10,595 nt of DNA from Alphaproteobacteria bacterium (GTDB lineage Bacteria > Pseudomonadota > Alphaproteobacteria > Rhodobacterales > Rhodobacteraceae). The notes beneath the pieces were generated by a model. The model ran no database searches. It worked only from the letters and a program-made list of their open reading frames with translations, and was not told the origin of the DNA. Below are positions 1 to 5,571 of this stretch, one piece after another (the first letter of the stretch is position 1; each line of letters begins with the position of its first letter). The position numbers were made by a program, and so were the translations under genes. The stretch covers positions 1 through 10,595 of the forward strand of contig JAJRRX010000277.1 of NCBI GenBank assembly GCA_024279075.1, in the 5' to 3' direction.

Positions 1-168
1 GTGGCCGCTTCGGCGAGCTTTGCTACGCCGATTGGATACCAAACCAATACGCTGGTTTATGGCCCGGGCGGCTATAGCTTTACCGATTTTATGCGCATAG
101 GCATCCCGCTCAACATCGCCATTGGCCTCTTGGCAAGCGCGCTTATTCCGCTATTCTGGCCGCTATGA
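1..168 (+). CDS. SLC13-type (divalent anion:Na+ symporter) permease, C-terminal fragment
   Basis: The first 55 codons are open in frame 1 and end in TGA at 166-168; the start lies before the window. The visible part begins with a Phe-Ala-Thr-Pro-Ile-Gly-Tyr-Gln-Thr-Asn run followed by a GPGGYSFTDF-like segment. This resembles the conserved C-terminal substrate/Na+-binding loop (SNT-type motif) of SLC13/DASS permeases. A last hydrophobic helix (about residues 36-54 of the fragment) follows, ending in Trp-Pro-Leu. Family members import dicarboxylates, sulfate or related anions across the inner membrane; the substrate cannot be read from this tail. Many bacterial members also carry central TrkA-C domains, which would lie outside the window. 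The stop overlaps the next start by four bases (ATGA), implying co-transcription and translational coupling with the downstream membrane peptidase. Confidence 0.8.
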   Translation: MAASASFATPIGYQTNTLVYGPGGYSFTDFMRIGIPLNIAIGLLASALIPLFWPL

Positions 169-803
169 AACAGCATTGGCTAACCCTCCTAATCGTCGTT
201 GTGATCTTCCTGCTCTGGAACACACCCGTGATGATTCCACTCAAAATACTGATCGTGTTTTTCCATGAGCTGAGCCACGGGCTGGCGGCAGTGCTTACGG
301 GCGGTAGCATTGAGAGCATTTCGATTTCGCCCCAACAAGGCGGGTTGACGACAACGCGGGGAGGTTCGCTTTTCCTGATCACCTCGGCGGGCTATCTTGG
401 CTCGTTGCTGATCGGGGTTTTGCTTTACTTATCGGCGCTCAAATCCAAAGCCGATAAGCTGATCATGGGTGCGCTTGGGGCCACCATGCTGTTGGTGGCG
501 GCGCTTTATATGCGCGAGCTGTTTGCGCTCGGGTTTACCATTGCGGCGGGGGTGGCGATGCTGGCCAGCGCCCGTTTCCTGCCGGAAAACATCAATGATG
601 CCGCCCTGCGGGTGCTTGGCTTGGTCAGCATGGGCTACGTGCCGTTTGATATTCTCAGCGATACCATTATCCGCTCCAACCTGCGCTCGGATGCCTATAT
701 CCTCTCCGCCCAAACCGGCCTGCCGACGGTGCTTTGGGGCGGGCTTTGGTTGCTGGCGAGCTTGGTGGTTATTTTTTATACCTTCAAAAAGAGCCTGCGG
801 TGA
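165..803 (+). CDS. M50 family (Peptidase_M50B-like) membrane metallopeptidase homologue
   Basis: A 212-residue, very hydrophobic protein. A zinc-binding HExxH motif, HELSH, lies at residues 34-38, inside or at the edge of an early membrane segment. It is followed by Gly-Gly-Leu-Thr-Thr-Thr-Arg-Gly-Gly (about residues 64-72), a combination typical of the Peptidase_M50B-like family. Further hydrophobic stretches lie near residues 75-92, 98-115, 118-136 and 190-206. Asp162 and Asp166, in a YVPFDILSD context, could supply the third metal ligand that site-2 proteases take from their Asp-Gly motif. M50 enzymes cut substrates within the membrane, but this short family is poorly characterised and a protease role is inferred. 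The ATG sits in the stop codon of the upstream permease gene, so the two are probably one operon. The next gene downstream is convergent. Confidence 0.85.
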   Translation: MKQHWLTLLIVVVIFLLWNTPVMIPLKILIVFFHELSHGLAAVLTGGSIESISISPQQGGLTTTRGGSLFLITSAGYLGSLLIGVLLYLSALKSKADKLIMGALGATMLLVAALYMRELFALGFTIAAGVAMLASARFLPENINDAALRVLGLVSMGYVPFDILSDTIIRSNLRSDAYILSAQTGLPTVLWGGLWLLASLVVIFYTFKKSLR

Positions 804-870
804 AAGGTAACAAATGTTTGGCGCGCCCATTTTGCCAGACGCTGCGCCATGCCCAAAGCGCGGTATTTGG

Positions 871-1020
871 CTAAAACGGATGAGATTGACGCATCTCGAT
901 CAGTTTCTGCACAATGTATCTCGCAGCGACCGCGTGTCCATTCGGCAAAAAGCACCATTTGCCTTTTTCTCTTTCAAACAGCGCGTATCTTTTTCCGTCC
1001 CATCTGCGGAACAGATACAT
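871..1020 (-). CDS. Small unrecognised protein, 49 codons, downstream of the hypothetical gene
   Basis: On the minus strand an ATG at 1020 opens a 49-codon frame ending in TAG at 873-871. Its start lies nine bases after the stop of the unrecognised gene that ends at 1030, on the same strand. The product is rich in basic and aromatic residues (MYLFRRWDGKRYALFEREKG at the N terminus, then Trp-Cys-Phe-Leu-Pro-Asn-Gly-His) and ends with a helix-like Tyr-Ile-Val-Gln-Lys-Leu-Ile-Glu-Met segment. No signal peptide or membrane segment is seen. The ribosome-binding site is weak: only purine-rich bases of the upstream gene's end are nearby, so translation may depend on coupling to it. I recognise no family. 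The evidence is close spacing, shared strand, and a protein-like composition unlike the arginine/proline-rich shadow frames nearby. Confidence 0.5.
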   Translation of the reverse strand: MYLFRRWDGKRYALFEREKGKWCFLPNGHAVAARYIVQKLIEMRQSHPF

Positions 1021-1029
1021 AAAGATGTC

Positions 1030-1638
1030 TTATTCGCTCTTCCCCTTCATGCTTCTTGCCAAAACGTGACGTCGCCATTTTGGGAGCGCGTTCCACATGT
1101 CTTCTGCGAGCGTGTTGTCCGCCTGCTCTTGGCGCGTTTGGAAGCTCTCCCCATCTTGAGACCAGAAAAACTCGGCGATCATAATGGGTTTAATATTGTC
1201 GCTCCAGCTAAAGCCCTTCGGCTCGTGTGTTGCATAGTCGAGCTGGACGAAAGCCCACATGGCTTGCTGTAGATGCTCGGGAACGCCAAACGGCGTCCTT
1301 TTTGTTGAGATATCGCTTTGACACTCCACAGCCGATAGAAAATTCCCGATAATGTCTTTGAAAGGATATGTTGTATAAAGGCCTGCGCTTTGCAGGTGGC
1401 CGCGCACCTCATCAAGTGGCATCACAAAACGGTAGCTCCCTGCGTTGCTGGATGTGTACACGCCAAGATCATGCATAGTGCCGCAGCTCTGTTCATATAC
1501 AGACTCAGCCCTATCATACATTTGTGTCTGAATTGTTGGGTCTGATTGTCCGAGGTTTTGCCACATGAGCCGCGCAATGTGGTGTCCGAGTTCAACAAAT
1601 AGCGTGCGCTCATCTTGCGATAAATCGAGTTCTCCCAT
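1030..1638 (-). CDS. Hypothetical protein of about 200 residues, no recognised family
   Basis: This minus-strand frame ends in TAA at 1032-1030. I prefer the ATG at 1638 (202 residues, starting MGELDLSQDE); a TTG at 1668 would add ten residues. Neither start has a good ribosome-binding site: a GGAG lies 12 bases before the ATG, which is rather far. The protein looks soluble, with no signal peptide or long hydrophobic segment. It has an early Glu-Leu-Gly-His-His stretch (about residues 17-21), which is not a proper HExxH zinc site, several Trp residues, and a basic C terminus. G+C is lower than in the neighbours: the row at 1321-1380 has 22 of 60 G/C and the row at 1501-1560 has 26 of 60, against 37 of 60 at 2041-2100 in the next gene. 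That suggests an accessory or transferred gene. I cannot assign a function. Confidence 0.6.
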   Translation of the reverse strand: MGELDLSQDERTLFVELGHHIARLMWQNLGQSDPTIQTQMYDRAESVYEQSCGTMHDLGVYTSSNAGSYRFVMPLDEVRGHLQSAGLYTTYPFKDIIGNFLSAVECQSDISTKRTPFGVPEHLQQAMWAFVQLDYATHEPKGFSWSDNIKPIMIAEFFWSQDGESFQTRQEQADNTLAEDMWNALPKWRRHVLARSMKGKSE

Positions 1639-1840
1639 TTTTGCAATATTCTCCGGACAAGCCCACAAGTTCTGCGCTAAATTAGCTCAAGCCGTCATAA
1701 GTGCCAATGGGGTAGCCCGCATAATTGATAACGAGCTGCGCAGGCGGAATGCCCGTTAGGGTGGAATGGCTAGGTGTTTTTGCTTATGTTGCTTGAAGGA
1801 AAGGCTGGGTTACCGTCACGAAACAGTTGTAGAAAGTCAA

Positions 1841-1866
1841 AGACCTGCGGCATCTCAGACCTGCGG
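1841..1866 (+). repeat. Direct repeat of AGACCTGCGG, two copies
   Basis: AGACCTGCGG occurs at 1841-1850 and again at 1857-1866, a 16-base period. Sixteen bases is about one and a half helical turns. The copies lie 85-110 bases upstream of the transporter start. They could be a tandem regulator site or the trace of a small duplication; nothing else in the sequence decides between these. Confidence 0.4.
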
Positions 1867-1931
1867 TAGTGCGAATACGACCTCGCGGAGTCGCCCCCGT
1901 GTAAGACGTAGTGATTCTATGCTATAAAGCT

Positions 1932-1944
1932 CCCCAAAAAGGGG
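1932..1944 (+). promoter_or_regulatory. Small hairpin covering the ribosome-binding site of the MFS gene
   Basis: CCCC (1932-1935), five A (1936-1940) and GGGG (1941-1944) form a four-base G:C stem. The right arm is the only purine-rich stretch at a suitable distance (six bases) from the ATG at 1951, so it is also the probable Shine-Dalgarno sequence. Pairing would hide it. With only four base pairs the structure is marginal and may have no regulatory effect. Confidence 0.35.
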
Positions 1945-1950
1945 CGCAAA

Positions 1951-3213
1951 ATGGGATATATCCTTAAAAACTCGTGGGCATTGCTGCTGGGCATGTTCCT
2001 CTTGATGCTGGGCAACGGCACCCAAGGCACGCTGCTCTCCGTGCGCGGCGCGCTGGAGGGCTTTGGCCCCACCACCATGTCATATGTGATGACAGCTTAC
2101 TACGTCGGCTTCCTGCTGGGCTCCAAACTAGCCCCCAAGCTCATCCGGCGGGTTGGCCATGTGCGGGTGTTTGCGGCGTTGGCCTCGCTGGTTTCGGCGG
2201 CGTTTATTGGCTATGCGATGGCGCCAGACCCTTACGTGTGGGCCGCCCTGCGGTTGGTGGTGGGCTTTGGCTTTTCTGGCGTTTATGTGGTGGCTGAAAG
2301 TTGGCTGAATGATGCCGCCACCAATGAAACGCGCGGCCAAGCGCTGTCGGCTTATATGATCATCCAGATGCTCGGGCTGGTGCTGGCGCAATTTCTTATC
2401 CTGATGGCAGACCCATCGGGCTTTGTGCTTTTCGCGGTGATTTCTATCCTCGTGTCGGTTTCCTTTGCGCCGATATTGCTTTCAGTTTCCCCCGCACCGG
2501 CCTTTTCAGCCTCGCCACCGATGACGCTAAAACGCCTGTTCAAAACCTCGCCCCTCGGGGCTTTCGGGGCCTTCATCCTTGGCGGCGTGCTGTCCGTGCT
2601 GTTTGGCATGACAGCGGTGTTCGCCACGGAAAACGGGTTAGCCGCTACCGAAATCTCGTTGCTGGTCGGCGTCAGCTACCTTGGCGCGGTGGTCATGCAA
2701 TACCCCATCGGCTGGATGTCAGACCGCATGGACCGGCGCTTGCTGATTGTCATCGTCACCGGCTTTGCCGCCATGGCCATATCCGCCGCGCTGCCCTTCG
2801 CGGGCTCCTTCTACACGCTCCTCGCCCTTGGCTTCCTCATCGGCTCCACCGGTGGCCCGCTATACTCGCTGCTAATCGCCCACACAAATGATTACCTTGA
2901 GCCAGAGGACATGGCCAATGCCTCCGGCGCGCTCGTTTTTCTGAATGGTATCGGCGCGGCGGGCACCCCTGTGCTTGTGGGCCTCGCGATGACCCGCTAC
3001 GGCGCTTTTAGCTACTATTACGCGCTGATCCTGCTCATGGGCAGCATTGCGGCTTACGGTGCTTACCGGATGACCCGCCGCGAGGCTATCCCGATTGAGG
3101 ACACCATGAGCTACACCCCCGTTATGCCGCAATCCACCCCGATTGCCGCCGAAGTTGCGCAGGAAGTCGCCATTGAGGCGGCAGAAGCCGAAGATGATGA
3201 GGATATCGCATAA
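1951..3213 (+). CDS. YcaD-like major facilitator superfamily transporter
   Basis: A 420-residue inner-membrane protein with about twelve hydrophobic segments. The MFS loop 2-3 motif is present as Gly-Ser-Lys-Leu-Ala-Pro-Lys-Leu-Ile-Arg-Arg-Val-Gly (residues 57-69), and its second-half counterpart as GWMSDRMDRR (254-263). Between them, VVAESWLND (113-121) followed by TRGQALSAYM (127-136) matches the segment that marks the Escherichia coli YcaD branch. A cytoplasmic loop at about 180-200 joins the halves. The last 20 or so residues form an acidic, Ala/Glu/Asp-rich tail (EDDEDIA at the end), longer than the membrane core needs. YcaD-type proteins are presumed proton-coupled exporters or importers of unknown small molecules. 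The gene stands alone on its strand after a long leader and is followed after 68 bases by the DUF924 gene. Confidence 0.88.
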   Translation: MGYILKNSWALLLGMFLLMLGNGTQGTLLSVRGALEGFGPTTMSYVMTAYYVGFLLGSKLAPKLIRRVGHVRVFAALASLVSAAFIGYAMAPDPYVWAALRLVVGFGFSGVYVVAESWLNDAATNETRGQALSAYMIIQMLGLVLAQFLILMADPSGFVLFAVISILVSVSFAPILLSVSPAPAFSASPPMTLKRLFKTSPLGAFGAFILGGVLSVLFGMTAVFATENGLAATEISLLVGVSYLGAVVMQYPIGWMSDRMDRRLLIVIVTGFAAMAISAALPFAGSFYTLLALGFLIGSTGGPLYSLLIAHTNDYLEPEDMANASGALVFLNGIGAAGTPVLVGLAMTRYGAFSYYYALILLMGSIAAYGAYRMTRREAIPIEDTMSYTPVMPQSTPIAAEVAQEVAIEAAEAEDDEDIA

Positions 3214-3281
3214 ATTTCGCTTGCCCGAATCAACATTTAGTCGTTTAGCTAGATTTAGGCTCACTCTTGGGGAACAGGCCG

Positions 3282-3857
3282 ATGACCATTACACCAGACG
3301 AAATTATTGATTTTTGGCAAAATGAAGTGGGGCAAAAGGGCTGGTATATCGTCGACCCCGCGCTCGACCAGAAAATCCGCGATCGCTACCTAGATTTCTG
3401 GCACGATGTGCGTGCGGGCGAGTATGATAATTGGACCTGTAAGCCCAAAGGCGCGCTGGCCATGCTGATCGCGATAGACCAGTTTCCGCGCAATATGTTT
3501 CGCGGCTCGGGCGATAGTTTTGCTACCGATAGCAAAGCCCGCTGCATCGCCAAACGCGCGATTTTTTCTGGCCAAGATATGAAGATCGACGAGCCAATGC
3601 GGCAGTTTTTCTATCTGCCCCTGATGCACTCTGAAGTGCTGGCGGACCAAGACACCTGCATTCGCATGTATAAGCAAAATATGTCCGGCGATGGCCGCTT
3701 TTTGCACCCTCGCGCGCACCGTGAAGTGATCCGCAAATTCGGGCGCTTTCCGTATCGCAATAAAGCGCTTGGGCGGATGTCTACCCAAGCCGAAAAGGAC
3801 TATGTGGCGGCGGGTGGTTACGGGGTTACGGTGAAGGAAGTTCAGGCGCAGGCATAG
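3282..3857 (+). CDS. DUF924 family protein
   Basis: A 191-residue soluble protein matching the whole length of DUF924 (Pfam PF06041), an all-helical family of unknown function with a tetratricopeptide-like fold. Signature segments are the N-terminal IIDFW (residues 8-12), DQFPRNMFRGSGDSFATD (66-83), FFYLPLMHSE (109-118) and FGRFPYRNKALGR (153-165). These are the parts that define the family. I chose the ATG at 3282 over a TTG at 3267, because GGGGAA at 3269-3274 fits as its ribosome-binding site and the family normally begins just before the DFW motif. It follows the transporter gene by 68 bases on the same strand, so a shared transcript is possible but not shown. No biochemical role is known for this family and I infer none. 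Confidence 0.9.
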   Translation: MTITPDEIIDFWQNEVGQKGWYIVDPALDQKIRDRYLDFWHDVRAGEYDNWTCKPKGALAMLIAIDQFPRNMFRGSGDSFATDSKARCIAKRAIFSGQDMKIDEPMRQFFYLPLMHSEVLADQDTCIRMYKQNMSGDGRFLHPRAHREVIRKFGRFPYRNKALGRMSTQAEKDYVAAGGYGVTVKEVQAQA

Positions 3858-3911
3858 GCCTTCTGGCAAATTCACAACAGACGAAAGCAAGTACTCCCGC
3901 CCGTCGGCCGC

Positions 3912-3947
3912 CGTTTTGCTTCGCAAAACGTGCCCGCCCGTTGGGCG
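3912..3947. repeat. Tandem short palindromes between the DUF924 gene and the tRNA
   Basis: CGTTTTGC-TTC-GCAAAACG (3912-3930) is a perfect 8-base inverted repeat with a 3-base loop. It is followed at once by CGCCC-GTT-GGGCG (3935-3947), a perfect 5-base inverted repeat, and then by a GCCTCGCTGCGCTCGG stretch from 3950. As RNA these would fold into consecutive hairpins. No T-run follows, so classical intrinsic termination is doubtful. They resemble dispersed intergenic palindromes common in Rhodobacterales genomes; that is my recollection, not a search result. Confidence 0.5.
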
Positions 3948-4049
3948 TGGCCTCGCTGCGCTCGGTGCGGCGCGTTAACCATGGTTCTGCTGGGTGAAGA
4001 AATGCGCGCGCCGTGTGGTAACGGCAGCGCATTTCGAAGAGAAGAAAAA

Positions 4050-4125
4050 TGGAGCGGGCGAAGGGGCTCGAACCCTCGACATTCAGCTTGGGAAGCTGAT
4101 GCTCTACCAACTGAGCTACACCCGC
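4050..4125 (-). tRNA. tRNA-Gly (anticodon CCC)
   Basis: The reverse complement folds as a complete 76-base tRNA. The acceptor stem is GCGGGTG with CGCCCGC (one T:G pair). The D-arm holds AGCTCAGTTGGTAGAGC. The anticodon stem TCAGC/GCTGA encloses the loop TTCCCAA, giving anticodon CCC, which reads GGG glycine codons. The T-arm contains GGTTCGAGCCC, the discriminator base is T, and CCA is genome-encoded at 4052-4050. A TTTTTC run follows the 3' end. The gene stands alone and no integrase is visible beside it. Confidence 0.95.
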
Positions 4126-4285
4126 AATAGGGCGGTTTGACTTTTCTAAAACAGTGTATCTGCCGTTTCGGTGAGGCGGCGATTGCGGTGCAATGGCGTT
4201 CACTGGAATGGCTGATTCATTGTTAAGTCGAACCGCTCTTGGGCTGATTTAGCGCGCGGCTTGCGCGGCGTCAATGCGATTGTGG

Positions 4286-4313
4286 TTGCCATGCGGTAAA
4301 AACCGGCCATTAT
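4286..4313 (+). promoter_or_regulatory. Candidate sigma-70-type promoter of the acyl-CoA dehydrogenase operon
   Basis: TTGCCA (4286-4291) as -35 and CATTAT (4308-4313) as -10 are separated by 16 bases. Each matches the consensus at four of six positions. Transcription would begin near 4320, inside the palindrome described next, giving a very short leader before the dehydrogenase start at 4339. This is a pattern match by eye only. Confidence 0.4.
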
Positions 4314-4314
4314 G

Positions 4315-4328
4315 TGAACAAGCGTTCA
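4315..4328 (+). promoter_or_regulatory. Palindromic candidate operator TGAAC-N4-GTTCA
   Basis: TGAAC-AAGC-GTTCA is a perfect five-base inverted repeat with a four-base spacer. It lies directly downstream of the candidate -10 and overlaps the expected transcription start, the usual place for a repressor site. Its size and form fit a TetR-type dimer, and TetR-type repressors often control acyl-CoA and fatty acid catabolic operons. No regulator gene is present in the window. Confidence 0.45.
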
Positions 4329-4338
4329 GGAGATGGAA

Positions 4339-5571
4339 ATGGATTTAGGCATAACCGAAAAAGCGGCCCCGCTGATTAAAGCGGTGCGGGAGATGGTGGC
4401 AACGGAGATTGCGCCGTTGGAAGCGGAATATCGTAGCGAGGTTGGCAAGGGCGGGGACCGCTTTGTGTATACGCCTCGGATGACCGAGATTTTGGAAGGG
4501 TTGAAGGCGGAGGCGCGGGCGCGTGGGCTGTGGAACTTTTGGCTGACTGGAAGCGAAAAAGGTTATGGGCTGAGCACGGTCGAATATGCGTTTCTGGCTG
4601 AGGAAATGGGGAAAACGCCCTTGGGGGCGGAGGTGTTTAACTGCTCGGCACCCGACACGGGAAATATGGAAGTGCTGGAGCGCTACGGCGCGGATGAACA
4701 TAAACAAAAGTGGCTAACCCCTTTGCTTGATGGGGGAATTCGCTCGGCATACTTGATGACGGAGCCGGATGAAGCCAGCTCGGACGCCACCAATATCTCT
4801 ATGCCTTGCGTGCGTGATGGCGACGACTACGTGCTAGACGGCGAGAAATGGTGGGCCAGCGGGGCCGGTGATCCGCGCTGTGCGGTTTACATCGTGATGG
4901 TAAAAACGGGCGGCGAGGAGAGCCATAAATATCGGCGCCATTCGATGATTTTGGTGCCAGCGGATAGCGCGGGCATTGAAGTACTGCGGCCGATGGAGGT
5001 TTATGGCCATGATGATGCGCCGCATGGGCATATGCACATCCGGTTTACCAATGTGCGGGTGCCGACTGAAAACCTGCTGCTCGGCGAAGGGCGCGGCTTT
5101 GAGATTTCGCAAGGGCGGCTGGGGCCGGGGCGAATTCACCATTGTATGCGGGCTATTGGCCACGCCGAAAATGCGCTGGAATTGATGTGCAAGCGCGGGC
5201 TGGCGCGCGAGGCTTTTGGTAATAAAATCGCGCATTTAGGCGCTAATTATGACATTATCGCCGAGTGCCGAATGGAGATTGAGCAGGCGCGGCTTTTGTG
5301 CTTGAAAGCGGCGTGGATGATGGACCAAGGCGATGCGAAAGCGGCGGCACCGTGGATCAGCATGATCAAGGTTGTGGCCCCGAAAGTGGCGCTTAAGGTG
5401 GTGGATGAAGCGGTGCAAATGTTTGGCGGGCAGGGGATCTCGCAGGATACGCCCTTGGCGGCAAGCTGGACCCATTTGCGCACGCTCAGGCTGGCGGACG
5501 GGCCGGATGCGGTGCATCGGCGGCAAGTGGCGCGCGCGGAGTTACGGCAGTATACCAACGAGAAGATTTGA
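4339..5571 (+). CDS. ACAD10/ACAD11-type acyl-CoA dehydrogenase
   Basis: A 410-residue FAD-dependent dehydrogenase of normal family length. The stretches APDTGNMEVLERYG, MTEPDEASSDATNI and GEGRGFEISQGRLGPGRIHH closely resemble the C-terminal domain of vertebrate ACAD11. Near the C terminus, where ordinary acyl-CoA dehydrogenases have the catalytic Glu of a Tyr-Glu-Gly-Thr motif, this protein reads Leu-Ala-Asp-Gly-Pro-Asp (Asp at about residue 387), as in ACAD10/11. In that group and in LvaC of Pseudomonas putida the enzyme works on a 4-phosphoacyl-CoA and yields an enoyl-CoA. I chose the ATG at 4339: AGGAG at 4328-4332 is six bases away, whereas the ATG at 4333 touches it. The stop overlaps the kinase-like start (TGATG), so the two are translationally coupled. 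The natural substrate is not evident. Confidence 0.9.
   Translation: MDLGITEKAAPLIKAVREMVATEIAPLEAEYRSEVGKGGDRFVYTPRMTEILEGLKAEARARGLWNFWLTGSEKGYGLSTVEYAFLAEEMGKTPLGAEVFNCSAPDTGNMEVLERYGADEHKQKWLTPLLDGGIRSAYLMTEPDEASSDATNISMPCVRDGDDYVLDGEKWWASGAGDPRCAVYIVMVKTGGEESHKYRRHSMILVPADSAGIEVLRPMEVYGHDDAPHGHMHIRFTNVRVPTENLLLGEGRGFEISQGRLGPGRIHHCMRAIGHAENALELMCKRGLAREAFGNKIAHLGANYDIIAECRMEIEQARLLCLKAAWMMDQGDAKAAAPWISMIKVVAPKVALKVVDEAVQMFGGQGISQDTPLAASWTHLRTLRLADGPDAVHRRQVARAELRQYTNEKI

Larger units (their letters stand above)
1669..1950. other. Gap of about 280 bases without a convincing gene
   Basis: The stretch between the divergent hypothetical gene and the MFS transporter gene holds no convincing start-to-stop frame. 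It contains a duplicated 10-base word (1841-1866), an A/T-rich TATGCTATAAAG stretch at 1919-1930 that could be a -10 region without a matching -35, and a small hairpin just before the transporter start. A minus-strand stretch open from 1783 to the stop at 1682 reads like protein but has no start codon. Short reading frames on the plus strand around 1565-1759 are probably antisense noise. Promoters for both flanking genes should lie here. Confidence 0.5.

Noticed and set aside
429..830. Minus-strand open frame opposite the M50-like gene
   Set aside because: It has an atypical composition rich in Gln, Arg and His and is antisense to a gene with a clear HELSH motif and membrane segments.
811..834. 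Imperfect inverted repeat CAAATG...CATTTTG around GGCGCGCC as a terminator for the M50-like gene
   Set aside because: The stem is bulged, the loop is long and no T-run follows on the plus strand.
814..1272. Plus-strand open frame of 152 codons across the low-G+C patch
   Set aside because: It overlaps both minus-strand genes of the patch, has no ribosome-binding site of note and shows no protein-like pattern. The minus-strand frames have better composition and spacing.
4030..4140. tRNA-Gly 3' end as an integration (att) site for a genomic island
   Set aside because: No integrase gene and no duplicated tRNA 3' segment are seen in the window. The low-G+C patch lies more than 2 kb away.
4834..5235. 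Minus-strand open frames opposite the acyl-CoA dehydrogenase gene
   Set aside because: These are antisense shadows of a gene with an unmistakable ACAD11-like sequence; their composition is Arg/His/Pro-rich.
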